The translations under genes and the position numbers were made by a program. Below, piece after piece: positions 16,272 through 26,950 of a stretch of DNA of 64,000 nt. Source of the DNA: Polynucleobacter meluiroseus (GTDB lineage Bacteria; Pseudomonadota; Gammaproteobacteria; Burkholderiales; Burkholderiaceae); the NCBI GenBank assembly GCA_945878885.1, contig CAMCUP010000005.1:1-64000 (forward strand), read 5' to 3'. Numbering within the stretch: the stretch's first letter is position 1; each line of letters begins with the position of its first letter. The notes beneath the pieces are model-generated. The model worked only from the letters and a program-made list of their open reading frames with translations, was not told the origin of the DNA and made no database searches.

Positions 16272-18163
16272 TCAGGAACCCCCTTTGGCCATTTACCTTC
16301 AAGATAAAAATCAAGCGCTTTACGAGCAATAGGAGCAGCATGCTGTGCGCCAAACCCAGCATTTTCAACCACCATGGCAATTACAATGGTTGGTTTTTCA
16401 GCTGGAGCAAAGGCAATGAAAAGAGCATGGTCACGTAAATATTCAGACGTGGCGGCATGGTTGTACTCTTGAGAGTTGAGACTAAATACCTGTGCAGTGC
16501 CAGTTTTACCGCCAGATTGATAGGTCGCACCTTTAAAGACCGCCGCTGAAGTACCTGCGCGGTTTACTTCGATCATGGCTTTTTTGATCACCTCAATATT
16601 TTCAGGCTTAAATTGCAGGCGATAACTTTCTTTAGGTGTAGTTAATTCTCTTTGCCGCGTAAATGGGTCTTCAATGGCTTTAACTATATGCGGTTTCATT
16701 ACTACGCCACTATTAGCAATATTTGCTAGGGCATGGGCTAATTGCAAAATCGTAAAGGTGTTATAGCCCTGTCCAATGCCTAAAGAAATCGTTTCGCCCT
16801 CAAACCATTTTTGCTGTTCAGGTTTTTTAAAGTTAGCTTTTTTCCATTCGGTTGAAGGCAATATGCCGCGACTTTCTCCTGCTAGGTCGATGCCAGTAAT
16901 TTGTCCAAGCCCTAAGGGCTTCATAAAATCATGAATCATATTAACGCCCATGTCACGCGCTAGAGTGTAATAGTACGTATCACAAGACTCAACGATCGAT
17001 TTTTGCATATCAACTGTGCCATGTCCCCCCTTTTTATCATCCCTAAAGGTGTGGTTTCCAAAATTAAAAAACCCTGGATCAGAAATCGCATCTGTTGGTT
17101 TGCGCTTATTCGTTTCAAGTGCCGCTAAGGCCATAAAAGGCTTATAGGTTGAGCCTGGGGGATAAATTCCCTTTAGGGGCCTGTTATAGAGGGGCTTTTG
17201 TTTTGATTCATTGAGTTCTTTCCAGGTAACCGAATCAATGCCCTCAACAAAATCGTTAGGATTAAAATTCGGCTTTGAAACAAATGCCAAAATATCACCC
17301 GTAGCTGGGTCAATCGCAACAAAGGCACCTCGATAGTTGCCATACAGTTCTTCTACTAAATACTGTAATTTGATATCAATTGATAAAACGATATTTTTTC
17401 CTGGGGTAGAAGGGAAGCTAGCTAAGGTGCGCACCGGCTTACCACCAGCAGTAATTTCTACTTGATCAAAACCAGGCATGCCTCGCAAGACTGGTTCATA
17501 GCTTTGTTCGATACCAATTTTGCCGACGTATTGAATGCCAGAAAGAAAGGCTGCTTGCAAAGCAAAGGGATCAATATCGGGACGAGCAGCCTCAATTTCA
17601 GTTTGCATGCGCTCTTTATCGCGTTGAGAGACGCGACCAATATAGCCAATTAAGTGTGAGCCAAGTTCGTTATAGGGGTATTCGCGAAAACTACGTGCTC
17701 GAATTTCAACGCCAGGAAATTGGTATCGATTGGCCATAAAGCGTGCAGTTTCGGCATCAGTCAACATTGAGCGCAAGGGAATGGTACCCATATTGCGCGC
17801 ATCTTCTAAAGAGCGCTTAAAGTTTTTGCGATCGCGTGGCGTAATCAAGACTATTTTAGCGAGGCCATCAATGACATCATCAATATTGTCACGGGTTTCA
17901 CTAGCATTAATTTCTAAGGTAAGCGCAGAATAGTTGCGTCCAATGACAATACCATTGCGATCAAGGAGTAAACCACGATTAGCAGGTGCTGGCACAATAG
18001 CAATGCGATTACTTTCAGCTAAGGTTGAATATTTATTATGACTAACTAGTTGTAACCATACTAGCCGCGATAATAAAATTAAAAAACAAAAAGAAACAAA
18101 GAGCGTAGCAACATAGATGCGTTGTTGAAAAGAATCTAAATTAGGTTTTTTAAGTGAAGCCAT
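16253..18163 (-). CDS. mrdA: Penicillin-binding protein 2 (transpeptidase)
   Basis: The 636-residue protein has a cytoplasmic tail, one membrane anchor (about 17-38), a PBP dimerisation domain (about 60-230) and a transpeptidase domain. The catalytic tetrad S338-T-Y-K341 lies in PPGSTYKPF, the second motif is S-C-D in VESCDTYYY and the third is GGKTGTAQV. It cross-links peptidoglycan in lateral wall growth as partner of RodA. It sits between mreD (eight-base gap) and rodA (19-base overlap) in the elongasome operon. Confidence 0.95.
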   Translation of the reverse strand: MASLKKPNLDSFQQRIYVATLFVSFCFLILLSRLVWLQLVSHNKYSTLAESNRIAIVPAPANRGLLLDRNGIVIGRNYSALTLEINASETRDNIDDVIDGLAKIVLITPRDRKNFKRSLEDARNMGTIPLRSMLTDAETARFMANRYQFPGVEIRARSFREYPYNELGSHLIGYIGRVSQRDKERMQTEIEAARPDIDPFALQAAFLSGIQYVGKIGIEQSYEPVLRGMPGFDQVEITAGGKPVRTLASFPSTPGKNIVLSIDIKLQYLVEELYGNYRGAFVAIDPATGDILAFVSKPNFNPNDFVEGIDSVTWKELNESKQKPLYNRPLKGIYPPGSTYKPFMALAALETNKRKPTDAISDPGFFNFGNHTFRDDKKGGHGTVDMQKSIVESCDTYYYTLARDMGVNMIHDFMKPLGLGQITGIDLAGESRGILPSTEWKKANFKKPEQQKWFEGETISLGIGQGYNTFTILQLAHALANIANSGVVMKPHIVKAIEDPFTRQRELTTPKESYRLQFKPENIEVIKKAMIEVNRAGTSAAVFKGATYQSGGKTGTAQVFSLNSQEYNHAATSEYLRDHALFIAFAPAEKPTIVIAMVVENAGFGAQHAAPIARKALDFYLEGKWPKGVPEWKRAP

Positions 18164-18171
18164 GTGAAGCT

Positions 18172-18699
18172 TTAGAGCGGTCGAGTATGGTCAATATGTA
18201 GGGGGCGACGTTGCGGCGCTAATAGTACGCGCGTGGCTAGCGGCCAGAGCAGTGCTTCAATTACAGTTTGTAAAACACCGCCGCCAATTGCCCACCAGTA
18301 AATAGTGCCACTCAAAATCCAATGGGTGAGCGGTGGACAAAGTGCCACCAATAAAAATAAAGGCGCAATATGTAGGGCTTGGGATATTACGGGCAACGCA
18401 ATGATGCGCCTATGCCAAGTAACCGCTAAATAGGCGGCTAACGAATAGCTAAAAGCATGAATGCCCAGTAAATCAGAATTGTGGACATCCATTAATAGGC
18501 CTAGTGAGAATGCGACAATAACGCCGATGAGACGATGTTGGTGAATATTCCAAAAAATGAGAGCGATCACTAAAAAATCAGGAATCCATGCATTGTTGCC
18601 AAGAGGCAGTAGATTCAGTAAAAGCGCGCAAAATAAACTGAAATAGATAAATAAACGGTTTACAGGGTGCAGAATATAGCCGCTTTGAAAGTCGATCAT
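18172..18699 (-). CDS. mreD: Rod-shape determining membrane protein MreD
   Basis: The 175-residue protein has five to six hydrophobic segments and the MreD pattern RLFIYFSLFCALLLNLLP near the N-terminus and GLLMDVHNSDLLGIHAFSYSLAAYLA in the middle. It is the inner-membrane partner of MreC in the elongasome. Its start overlaps the end of mreC by four bases (translational coupling) and mrdA follows after eight bases. Confidence 0.93.
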   Translation of the reverse strand: MIDFQSGYILHPVNRLFIYFSLFCALLLNLLPLGNNAWIPDFLVIALIFWNIHQHRLIGVIVAFSLGLLMDVHNSDLLGIHAFSYSLAAYLAVTWHRRIIALPVISQALHIAPLFLLVALCPPLTHWILSGTIYWWAIGGGVLQTVIEALLWPLATRVLLAPQRRPLHIDHTRPL

Positions 18700-19643
18700 T
18701 GCAGACCTTTGGTGCGTGTTTGACGTCGACCCGGACTAAACCCGGGATTATCTTGCGCCTGGCCAGTGGGCTTTCCCAAGGAATTTAACGGCGCTGGTTT
18801 TGCATCAACTTTTGCTTCATAAAGCAAAGCTAGCGCATGGCGATAGCGATTCACTGGGGCAACTGGCACACAAAATACATTGGAAGAATTTTTTTCGAGA
18901 TTACGCTCGATGCGGGTAATCATTGCTACCGCAAATCCGGGTGGGTAGGTGCCATCAATACCAGAGGTCAAGAGAATATCGCCCACTTCTAAATCGCTTG
19001 CAACTGGCAGATATCGAAGCTCTAGCGGGCTACTTCGGCCAGTACCAAAAACGGCCGCGCGCAATCCATTGCGCGCTACCTGCACGGGTATAGCAAAATC
19101 ACGATCTTCTAAAAGCGATACTTCGGCCGAGTTTTCATACAGTCGGACTACTTGTCCCAAAATGCCAGCATCGTTCGCAATTGGGTTGCCAGTTTTTAGG
19201 CCATCATTACTACCGCGATTAATTACAATGCGTTGTGAAATTGGATTTGGTGGGTTAAACAAAATTTCTACTGGCAAGGTTTTATAGGCAAGCTGTTTTT
19301 GTAGTTCAAGTAGTTGACGTAGATTTTGATTTTCTGCCAAGAGTAATTCACCTTGTGTTGCTAGCAGTGAAAGTTCAGACTGCCGCAGTTTCATGCTTTG
19401 ATTTTCGCGCTCGAGTTCGCCGCGGGTGGTGAAGTAATTACTAGTCCAGTCGTAAATCAGTCGGGGTGTAAGGGTGACATATTCAAGAGGTCGTAAGAGC
19501 CAGTTGATTTGATTGCGCATTGGATCAAGGGTATTAAAACGAAAATCTATGAACATTAAGGTCATGCTAATAACTAAGCAGGCAATCAGCTTAAACAGGG
19601 CAGAAATGCCCTGTTTAAAGAGTGGCGGAGCGCTATGTTGCAA
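18696..19643 (-). CDS. mreC: Rod-shape determining protein MreC
   Basis: This 315-residue bitopic protein has a short cytoplasmic N-terminus and a membrane segment at about 14-33. A periplasmic coiled coil follows (about 70-115, ELERENQSMKLRQSELSLL... LLELQKQL), then the beta-rich MreC domain (RIVINRGSNDGLKTGNPIA, GILGQVVRLYENSAEVSLLEDRDFAIPVQV, LEVGDILLTSGIDGTYPPGFAVAMI). It scaffolds PBP2 and RodA. The C-terminal 35 residues are Pro/Gly/Gln-rich and look disordered. It lies 24 bases after mreB and overlaps mreD by four bases. Confidence 0.94.
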   Translation of the reverse strand: MQHSAPPLFKQGISALFKLIACLVISMTLMFIDFRFNTLDPMRNQINWLLRPLEYVTLTPRLIYDWTSNYFTTRGELERENQSMKLRQSELSLLATQGELLLAENQNLRQLLELQKQLAYKTLPVEILFNPPNPISQRIVINRGSNDGLKTGNPIANDAGILGQVVRLYENSAEVSLLEDRDFAIPVQVARNGLRAAVFGTGRSSPLELRYLPVASDLEVGDILLTSGIDGTYPPGFAVAMITRIERNLEKNSSNVFCVPVAPVNRYRHALALLYEAKVDAKPAPLNSLGKPTGQAQDNPGFSPGRRQTRTKGLQ

Positions 19644-19667
19644 GGCCCTGACCGAATAAACGCTTAC

Positions 19668-20735
<1,068 letters not shown>

Positions 20736-20772
20736 TTAATGAAGATAAAGAAGAATGATACCCTAGCGCCCC

Positions 20773-21066
20773 ATGAAACTCGATGAAGTCCAGCGCATTG
20801 CGCACCTTTCTAGGCTCGAATTGAGCGATTCTGAAGCAAAGGCAATTTTGCCCCAGTTACAGGCTATTTTTGCTTTAGTGGCAGAAATGCAAGCGGTAGA
20901 TACCAGTGGCTGTGAGCCAATGGCGCACCCCATTCTTTTTTTACGTGACTTGGCTCAGCCGCTCAGAGTAGATCAGGTTAGCGAAACCGATCAACGCACT
21001 GTAAATATGCGTTCCGCTCCAGCCCAGGAGGATGGGTATTTTCTGGTTCCGCGGGTGATTGAATGA
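20773..21066 (+). CDS. gatC: Asp/Glu-tRNA amidotransferase subunit C
   Basis: The 97-residue small subunit of GatCAB starts [19 protein letters not shown] and contains the GatC belt segments [17 protein letters not shown] and [18 protein letters not shown]. GatC wraps around GatA and stabilises the complex that converts misacylated Asp-tRNA(Asn) or Glu-tRNA(Gln) to the amides. The leader is very short and has no obvious ribosome site, so a near-leaderless mRNA is possible. Its stop overlaps the gatA start (ATGA). Confidence 0.93.
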   Translation: MKLDEVQRIAHLSRLELSDSEAKAILPQLQAIFALVAEMQAVDTSGCEPMAHPILFLRDLAQPLRVDQVSETDQRTVNMRSAPAQEDGYFLVPRVIE

Positions 21067-22583
21067 GTTGGCATATGAGCACCATAGCCTTGCTCTCTAA
21101 GGCTTTAGCGGCTAAGCAGGTATCAAGCCGCGAATTAACTAGCTATTTTTTAGAGCGTATTGCCAAGGGCAGCCGCTGGAATGCATTTTTAGATGTTAAT
21201 CCTGCCCTCAGCATGGCGCAGGCTGATGCCGCAGATGAGATAAGGGCAAATGGACTAGCTGGGCCCCTAACAGGTATACCAGTAGCACACAAAGATGTCT
21301 TCGTAACTCAAGGCTGGCATTCGACGGCAGGTTCTAAGATGCTTAGCAATTATCAAAGTCCTTTCGATGCTGCGGTAGTAGCGCACTTAGGCATGCCCGA
21401 TGAGCAAAATCCCACTGCCGCAGGCATGGTCTGTTTAGGTAAAACCAATATGGATGAGTTTGCCATGGGCTCATCGAATGAAAACTCTGCTTTTGGTGCC
21501 GTGCTCAATCCATGGAATCCAGCATGCGTAGCGGGTGGTTCATCAGGCGGATCGGCAGCAGCAGTTGCCGCAGGGCTAGCCCCGATTGCCACTGGCACCG
21601 ATACGGGCGGCTCGATTCGTCAGCCAGCAGCCCTTTGTGGCCTGACAGGAATTAAGCCAAGCTACGGGAGGGTATCGCGTTACGGCATGATTGCTTACGC
21701 TTCTTCTTTAGACCAAGCTGGCCCGATTGGTAAGAGCGCAGAAGATTGCGCTTGGTTATTAAGCGCAATGTCATTTCATGATCCCCGTGATTCAACTTCC
21801 TTGGCCGACTCGGGAGAAAATTTTGCTCGCTATTTAAGCCAAGCTTGGAGTGAGCCGCAAATGCTCAACCCAACTAAACCATTAAGTGGACTGAAAGTTG
21901 GTTTGCCCACTGAGTTTTTTGCTGAGGGTTTAGCACCAGAGGTAGCAAAGGCAGTTGAAGCGGGCGCGCAGCTATTAGCGCAATTAGGCGCAACGATTTG
22001 TTCAGTTACTTTACCCAAAACAAAATTATCTATTCCCGTGTATTACGTGCTTGCCCCCGCCGAAGCCTCAAGTAACCTAAGCCGTTTTGATGGCGTGCGC
22101 TATGGTCATCGCACTGCTCAATACACTGATCTACAAGAGATGTATAAAAAATCACGTAGCGAAGGTTTTGGTGCAGAAGTGAAACGCCGCATTTTGATTG
22201 GGAGCTATGTTTTATCGCATGGTTACTATGATGCCTATTACCTACAAGCACAAAAAATTCGACGGATTATTGCCGCCGATTTTCAAGCCGCATTCAATCA
22301 ATGCGATGTTATTTTAGGCCCCGTAGCCCCCGATGTTGCATGGCGCTTGGGGGAAAAAACCGAAGATCCATTGCAAATGTATTTGGCTGATATTTACACC
22401 TTATCAACTAATTTAGCAGGTTTACCAGCTATGAGTGTGCCCTGTGGTTTTAATCAAAATAATATGCCGATTGGGATGCAGCTTATTGGCAATTATTTTT
22501 CCGAGGCACGTCTCTTACAAATTGCCCATCAATATCAGCAGGCCACCGATTGGCATCTGCGTCAGCCTAGCGAGGTGACGTAA
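21063..22583 (+). CDS. gatA: Asp/Glu-tRNA amidotransferase subunit A
   Basis: The 506-residue amidase-signature enzyme releases ammonia from glutamine for GatB. The Ser-cisSer-Lys triad is visible: Lys in IPVAHKDVF, the first Ser in [13 protein letters not shown] and the nucleophile Ser in [13 protein letters not shown]. Its start overlaps gatC by four bases and its last base overlaps gatB's first, so the three subunits are produced as one translationally coupled unit. A second in-frame ATG at 21075 is an alternative start. Confidence 0.96.
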   Translation: MSWHMSTIALLSKALAAKQVSSRELTSYFLERIAKGSRWNAFLDVNPALSMAQADAADEIRANGLAGPLTGIPVAHKDVFVTQGWHSTAGSKMLSNYQSPFDAAVVAHLGMPDEQNPTAAGMVCLGKTNMDEFAMGSSNENSAFGAVLNPWNPACVAGGSSGGSAAAVAAGLAPIATGTDTGGSIRQPAALCGLTGIKPSYGRVSRYGMIAYASSLDQAGPIGKSAEDCAWLLSAMSFHDPRDSTSLADSGENFARYLSQAWSEPQMLNPTKPLSGLKVGLPTEFFAEGLAPEVAKAVEAGAQLLAQLGATICSVTLPKTKLSIPVYYVLAPAEASSNLSRFDGVRYGHRTAQYTDLQEMYKKSRSEGFGAEVKRRILIGSYVLSHGYYDAYYLQAQKIRRIIAADFQAAFNQCDVILGPVAPDVAWRLGEKTEDPLQMYLADIYTLSTNLAGLPAMSVPCGFNQNNMPIGMQLIGNYFSEARLLQIAHQYQQATDWHLRQPSEVT

Positions 22584-24049
22584 TGGAATGGGAAGTAGTT
22601 ATTGGACTAGAAACTCATACGCAATTAAAAACGCAATCAAAAATATTTAGCGGTGCTAGTACACATTTTGGCGCGCCTGCAAATACCCAAGCGTGTGCAG
22701 TCGACTTGGCATTGCCTGGAGTACTACCCGTTTTAAATCGACAAGCAGTCGAGCATGCAATTCGATTTGGTTTGGCAATTGGCGCGAACATAGCACCCGT
22801 CAGTATTTTTGCGCGCAAAAATTATTTTTATCCCGATTTGCCCAAGGGCTATCAAATTAGTCAGTATGAAATTCCAGTGGTGGTGGGCGGTCAGGTGGAA
22901 ATAATTTTTAATGGTGAGGCTAAGTTGATTCAGCTAACTAGAGCTCACTTAGAGGAAGATGCAGGAAAATCGGTGCACGAGGATTTTATTGGACCTCACG
23001 GCGAACCCTCAAGCGGCATTGATTTAAACCGAGCGGGCACGCCCTTGCTTGAAATTGTTACCGAGCCAGTCATGCGCAGCGCAGCAGAAGCGGTGGCTTA
23101 CGCTAAGGCGTTACATAGTTTAGTTGTATGGCTCGATGTTTGTGATGGCAATATGCAAGAGGGGTCTTTTCGGTGTGACGCCAATGTCTCGGTACGACCA
23201 AAGGGCGCCACTAAATTAGGTACGCGTTGCGAAATTAAAAATCTGAATTCTTTCCGCTTTATGGAAGAAGCGATGAATTTTGAAATTCGTCGACAAATTG
23301 AATTGATCGAAGATGGTGGCAAAGTAACTCAGGAAACACGTTTGTATGATCCTGATAAAAAAGAAACTCGCAGCATGCGCAGCAAAGAAGATGCCAACGA
23401 TTACCGCTATTTTCCTGATCCCGATTTATTGCCTTTACAGATTAATTCTGCTTGGGTTGAGCAAGTACGCGCCAGCATGCCAATTTTGCCAGACGTTGTG
23501 CGTAAACAATGGCAAAGTGAATATAGCCTTGGAGCATACGACGCTCAATTACTGTCGCAAGATCGTGCCACCGCGCAACTATTTACGGCCTTAGTAAAAT
23601 TAGTTGGTCAGCCAATGGCAAAAGCTGCTGCCAACTTAGTTACTGGTGAACTGGCCTCAGCACTAAATCGTGCCAATCTCATGCCAAGCGAAGCGCCGCT
23701 CGTGGCAAAAGACTTAGCACCATTACTCGAGCGAGTAGCCGACGGCACTATTTCAAACAAAATTGCTAAAGAAATATTTACCATTTTGTGGGATGAGGCT
23801 ATCGCGGGTCAGGGCCAGAGCACAATTGATGCCATTATCGATCAGCGTGGTTGGCGACAAATTAACGACACTGCTGCACTAGCGCTTTTAATTGATCAAG
23901 TCATGGCAGACAATGCCAAATTACTCGAAGAGTTTCAGGCCGGTAAAGAAAAGGCTTTTAATGCCTTGGTTGGGCAAATTATGAAGGCCTCAAAAGGAAC
24001 GGCTAATCCGCAACAAGTGAACGATTTATTAAGAAAAAAATTAACTTAG
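22583..24049 (+). CDS. gatB: Asp/Glu-tRNA amidotransferase subunit B
   Basis: The 488-residue kinase/transamidase subunit starts [24 protein letters not shown]. It carries the metal and active-site blocks [25 protein letters not shown] and [18 protein letters not shown]. It then has a helical linker and the YqeY-like tail domain (about 340-485), which recognises the D-loop of the tRNA. It activates the tRNA-bound side chain with ATP and completes amidation. It completes the gatCAB operon; the DUF484 gene follows nine bases later. Confidence 0.97.
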   Translation: MEWEVVIGLETHTQLKTQSKIFSGASTHFGAPANTQACAVDLALPGVLPVLNRQAVEHAIRFGLAIGANIAPVSIFARKNYFYPDLPKGYQISQYEIPVVVGGQVEIIFNGEAKLIQLTRAHLEEDAGKSVHEDFIGPHGEPSSGIDLNRAGTPLLEIVTEPVMRSAAEAVAYAKALHSLVVWLDVCDGNMQEGSFRCDANVSVRPKGATKLGTRCEIKNLNSFRFMEEAMNFEIRRQIELIEDGGKVTQETRLYDPDKKETRSMRSKEDANDYRYFPDPDLLPLQINSAWVEQVRASMPILPDVVRKQWQSEYSLGAYDAQLLSQDRATAQLFTALVKLVGQPMAKAAANLVTGELASALNRANLMPSEAPLVAKDLAPLLERVADGTISNKIAKEIFTILWDEAIAGQGQSTIDAIIDQRGWRQINDTAALALLIDQVMADNAKLLEEFQAGKEKAFNALVGQIMKASKGTANPQQVNDLLRKKLT

Positions 24050-24058
24050 GAAGATGGC

Positions 24059-24733
24059 ATGAGGACAAGTAATAGCGCAATTGATTCAAAACAGGCAGAG
24101 CAAGAGGCCCTAGTTGCCGATTGGTTACGAGCTACCCCTGAATTTTTTGAGCGCTATGCCGATTTATTAAATGAAATTCGGCTTAAGCATCCCCATGGGG
24201 GCAGTGCGATTTCCTTGCAAGAGCGTCAGATGTCGATTTTGCGTTCACAAAATCAAGAACTCAATCGCCGCTTAGGCGAGATGCTGCATTTTGGTAGTCG
24301 TAATGATAAAACTCAAAAAGGCTTAGTTGTCTGGTTGTTATTGTTGATGCGCGCTGGTACTCGGCTTGAAGTTGAGACAGCAGTCAGGACTGGTTTGGCT
24401 GAGGTGTTTGAGGTTGATGCAGCCCTAGTGCTCCCACCACAACCATTTTTTGCTCCTTGGTTAGAAAAACCATTATGCGGCTCTGCCAAAGAATTGCCAG
24501 CCGTTAGCATTGATTTGCTGGCGACCCAAACGGTCATCGATGATCAGTGGCAAAGTTTAGTAGCAATTGGCTTGCCGCTGATCAGTCAGCCAGCGCCTGC
24601 TGTGTTATTGATGGCCAGTAAAGAAGCCACTCGCTTTACGGCAGATATGGGGGCATTTTATTTGCGCCAAATTGCTGAATTAACTGCAGCCGCACTCGAT
24701 CGAGTCTGCGCTTATGAGTCATCCCCCACCTGA
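24059..24733 (+). CDS. DUF484 family protein
   Basis: The 224-residue protein has the DUF484 pattern: an N-terminal WLRATPEFFERYADLLNEIRLKHPHGGSAISLQERQ block, a coiled-coil stretch (MSILRSQNQELNRRLGEML) and a GAF-like domain to the end. DUF484 genes commonly precede xerC in Proteobacteria, and here the two overlap by 20 bases. The function is unknown, and a link to XerC recombination is inferred from this conserved order. AGGAAG lies five bases before the ATG. Confidence 0.85.
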   Translation: MRTSNSAIDSKQAEQEALVADWLRATPEFFERYADLLNEIRLKHPHGGSAISLQERQMSILRSQNQELNRRLGEMLHFGSRNDKTQKGLVVWLLLLMRAGTRLEVETAVRTGLAEVFEVDAALVLPPQPFFAPWLEKPLCGSAKELPAVSIDLLATQTVIDDQWQSLVAIGLPLISQPAPAVLLMASKEATRFTADMGAFYLRQIAELTAAALDRVCAYESSPT

Positions 24734-25706
24734 TTTAGCGCCACTTGCGCAAGCTTACTTGCACGAGCTGCATGTATTACGGCAACTATCGCCCCACACC
24801 ATCACTGCATATCAACACGATTTGCGGCAACTACAAACTCTTGCCCAAGATGATGGTATTGATTTGCTTAGCGTTAGCAATGCGCAAATTCGGCGCTGGG
24901 CTGGCCGCTTACATGCCAAGAATCGTTCGCCCCGTAGCATCGCAAGAACCTTATCTGCATGGCGTGGTTGGTTTGAGTGGTTAGGCCAGCAAAGCACGGT
25001 AAAAAAAGCCGCTAGCAAAATTAACCTATTAGCTAATCCTGTTGCCGACGTGAAGGCGCCAAAGCGCAATCAAGCTCTGCCTAAGGCACTTTCAGTTGAG
25101 CAGGCTATTGCTCTAGTACAGCAAGCAGAGCGCGAAGCCTTAGAAAATAAAGATTTAGATTCGATTCGCGATGCTGCCTTAATTGAGCTTCTCTATTCTT
25201 CAGGCTTGCGCTTATCAGAGCTGCTTGGTATTGATGCTGCAATTAGCCATGACCGCAAGCAAGAGTCGGCAGGCTGGCTCGATTGGGATGCTGCAGAGGT
25301 AACAGTCTTGGGCAAAGGCGGCAAGCGTCGCAGCATACCAGTTGGGGCCCACGCAATGACCGCTTTACGGGCTTGGCTAAGCTTTCAGCAAGCGATGTCC
25401 CTAAAGCCCCAGAGTAGGGCATTATTTCTGTCGGCAAAAGGCTTACGTTTAGCACCACGCACGGTTCAGGCCCGCTTGCGCACTTTGGCAATACGGGCAG
25501 GATTACCAACACATGTCCACCCTCATATGCTGCGCCATAGCTTTGCTAGCCATGTTTTACAATCTTCGCATGATTTACGTGCAGTCCAAGAAATGCTTGG
25601 CCATGTAAGCATAGCAAGCACCCAAATTTATACTGCCCTTGATTTTCAGCATTTGGCACAGGCCTACGATTTGGCTCATCCGCGCGCAAAACCTAGTAAG
25701 GCGTAA
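24714..25706 (+). CDS. xerC: Tyrosine recombinase XerC
   Basis: The 330-residue site-specific recombinase resolves chromosome dimers at dif together with XerD. It has an N-terminal SAM-like core-binding domain (about 8-110) and a catalytic domain with all active residues: R166 (SSGLRLSEL), K201 (GKGGK), H271 and R274 (HMLRHSF), H297 (LGH) and nucleophile Y306 (STQIYTALD). It overlaps DUF484 and is the housekeeping XerC rather than a mobile-element integrase: no attachment repeats or cargo are adjacent. Confidence 0.94.
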   Translation: MSHPPPDLAPLAQAYLHELHVLRQLSPHTITAYQHDLRQLQTLAQDDGIDLLSVSNAQIRRWAGRLHAKNRSPRSIARTLSAWRGWFEWLGQQSTVKKAASKINLLANPVADVKAPKRNQALPKALSVEQAIALVQQAEREALENKDLDSIRDAALIELLYSSGLRLSELLGIDAAISHDRKQESAGWLDWDAAEVTVLGKGGKRRSIPVGAHAMTALRAWLSFQQAMSLKPQSRALFLSAKGLRLAPRTVQARLRTLAIRAGLPTHVHPHMLRHSFASHVLQSSHDLRAVQEMLGHVSIASTQIYTALDFQHLAQAYDLAHPRAKPSKA

Positions 25707-25751
25707 GATAGCTAGCTTGTCATCTTTACCGAGCACTGAAATGGAACTGAA

Positions 25752-26813
25752 ATGGCTTTAATTCCCGTCACAATTCTTACTGGTTTTTTGGGTAGCGGCA
25801 AAACAACTTTGCTTAAACATATCTTGACTGAACAGCATGGTAAAAAAATTGCTGTAATTGAAAATGAGTTTGGCGAAGAAAATATTGATAACGATATTTT
25901 AGTGCAAAGTAGCGAAGAGACTATTGTGCAAATGAGCAATGGTTGTGTTTGTTGTACCATTCGCGGTGATTTGGTCGAAGCCCTCAATCAATTATGGGAG
26001 CAACGGCAAGATAAAAAAATTCAGTTTGAACGCGTGGTCATCGAAACTACTGGGGTGGCTAATCCTGGTCCGGTAGCGCAAACTTTTTTTATGGACGATG
26101 ATGTGGCCGAGCATTATGTGCTTGATGCAGTCGTTACCTTGGTCGATGCTAAGCATGGTCAACAGCAATTAACTGAACACGAAGAAGCGCAGCGGCAAGT
26201 GGGCTTTGCCGATCAAATTTTTATTACCAAAACCGATTTAGTTGGCCCTGCTCAAATAGCTGATTTACGCAGTCGGCTCATGCATATGAACCCGCGCGCA
26301 CCCATTAAAGCGATTACTCAGGGACTAGTGCCGCTCAATGAAGTATTTGATTTAAAGGGCTTTAATCTGAATGCTAAATTAGATATTGACCCCCATTTTT
26401 TAGGGGCAGAAGAGCATGATCATAGCGCTTGTGGTCATGATCATAGCCATGACCATGATCATGCAGAACATGAACATGCAAACCCCGTGCATCAGCATCA
26501 TGGGCATGCGGGACATACCGATCGAATTCAATCTTTCGTGTTTCGAAGTGAGCGACCATTTGACTCAAAAAAATTAGAAGATTTTTTGGGCGGCATTCTT
26601 GAGGTCTTTGGTGAAAAAATGTTACGGTACAAAGGTGTGCTGTATGTTAAGGGAAGCCCCCGTAAAGTGGTATTTCAGGGGGTGCATCAAATGATGGGTA
26701 GCGATTTGGCTGGGCCGTGGGGTACCGAGCTGAAACAAACTAGGATGGTCTTTATCGGCATCGATTTACCTAAAGATACTTTAATGTCTGGGTTAGAGGG
26801 TTGTTTGGTTTAA
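25752..26813 (+). CDS. COG0523 (CobW/YjiA/ZNG1-like) metal-chaperone GTPase
   Basis: The 353-residue G3E GTPase has a P-loop GFLGSGKTT (11-19), the metal site CVCC (65-68, CXCC), ETTGVANP, a TKTD specificity motif (159-162) and a C-terminal CobW_C domain. Between the domains is a striking His/Asp-rich loop (about 222-255; 15 or more His), which should bind zinc, nickel or cobalt. Family members hand metal to client enzymes. The client is unknown here; a cysteine-poor dksA follows 114 bases downstream. No Zur operator was recognised. Confidence 0.88.
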   Translation: MALIPVTILTGFLGSGKTTLLKHILTEQHGKKIAVIENEFGEENIDNDILVQSSEETIVQMSNGCVCCTIRGDLVEALNQLWEQRQDKKIQFERVVIETTGVANPGPVAQTFFMDDDVAEHYVLDAVVTLVDAKHGQQQLTEHEEAQRQVGFADQIFITKTDLVGPAQIADLRSRLMHMNPRAPIKAITQGLVPLNEVFDLKGFNLNAKLDIDPHFLGAEEHDHSACGHDHSHDHDHAEHEHANPVHQHHGHAGHTDRIQSFVFRSERPFDSKKLEDFLGGILEVFGEKMLRYKGVLYVKGSPRKVVFQGVHQMMGSDLAGPWGTELKQTRMVFIGIDLPKDTLMSGLEGCLV

Positions 26814-26835
26814 ATTGGCGTGGGGAAGCTTGAGG

Positions 26836-26849
26836 TACAATCCCGCGCC
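26836..26849 (+). promoter_or_regulatory. Candidate dksA promoter with GC-rich discriminator
   Basis: A TACAAT -10 hexamer (26836-26841) is followed at once by CCCGCGCC, an eight-base all-GC discriminator that stands out in this AT-rich region. GC-rich discriminators are typical of promoters repressed by ppGpp and DksA. Autoregulation of dksA is therefore plausible but inferred. The -35 region (TTGGCG, spacing 15) is weak. Confidence 0.4.
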
Positions 26850-26899
26850 ACAGCCAGATTTAAAGTAAAGACTTAAAAATTTGGCAGAATGGAGCAATA

Positions 26900-26950
26900 A
26901 TGCTTCAGAAAGACTGGAAAGAAAAAGATGATTGTAAAAACAGCAAGTAG
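26900..26950 (+). CDS. Possible 16-codon leader peptide overlapping the dksA start
   Basis: ATG at 26900 has GGAG five bases upstream, a better ribosome site than that of dksA itself. The frame encodes MLQKDWKEKDDCKNSK and ends at TAG 26948-26950, 23 bases inside dksA in another frame. Ribosomes on this frame would pass over the dksA start at 26928 and could control it. The frame and site are seen; translation is unproven and chance is possible. Confidence 0.3.
   Translation: MLQKDWKEKDDCKNSK

Noticed and set aside
24714..25706. Tyrosine recombinase as a sign of a mobile element
   Set aside because: The protein is housekeeping XerC in its usual DUF484-xerC context, with no attachment repeats or cargo genes.
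26410..26515. Short repeats CATGATCATGACC in the COG0523 gene
   Set aside because: They encode the His/Asp-rich metal loop in frame and are not a CRISPR or regulatory repeat array.
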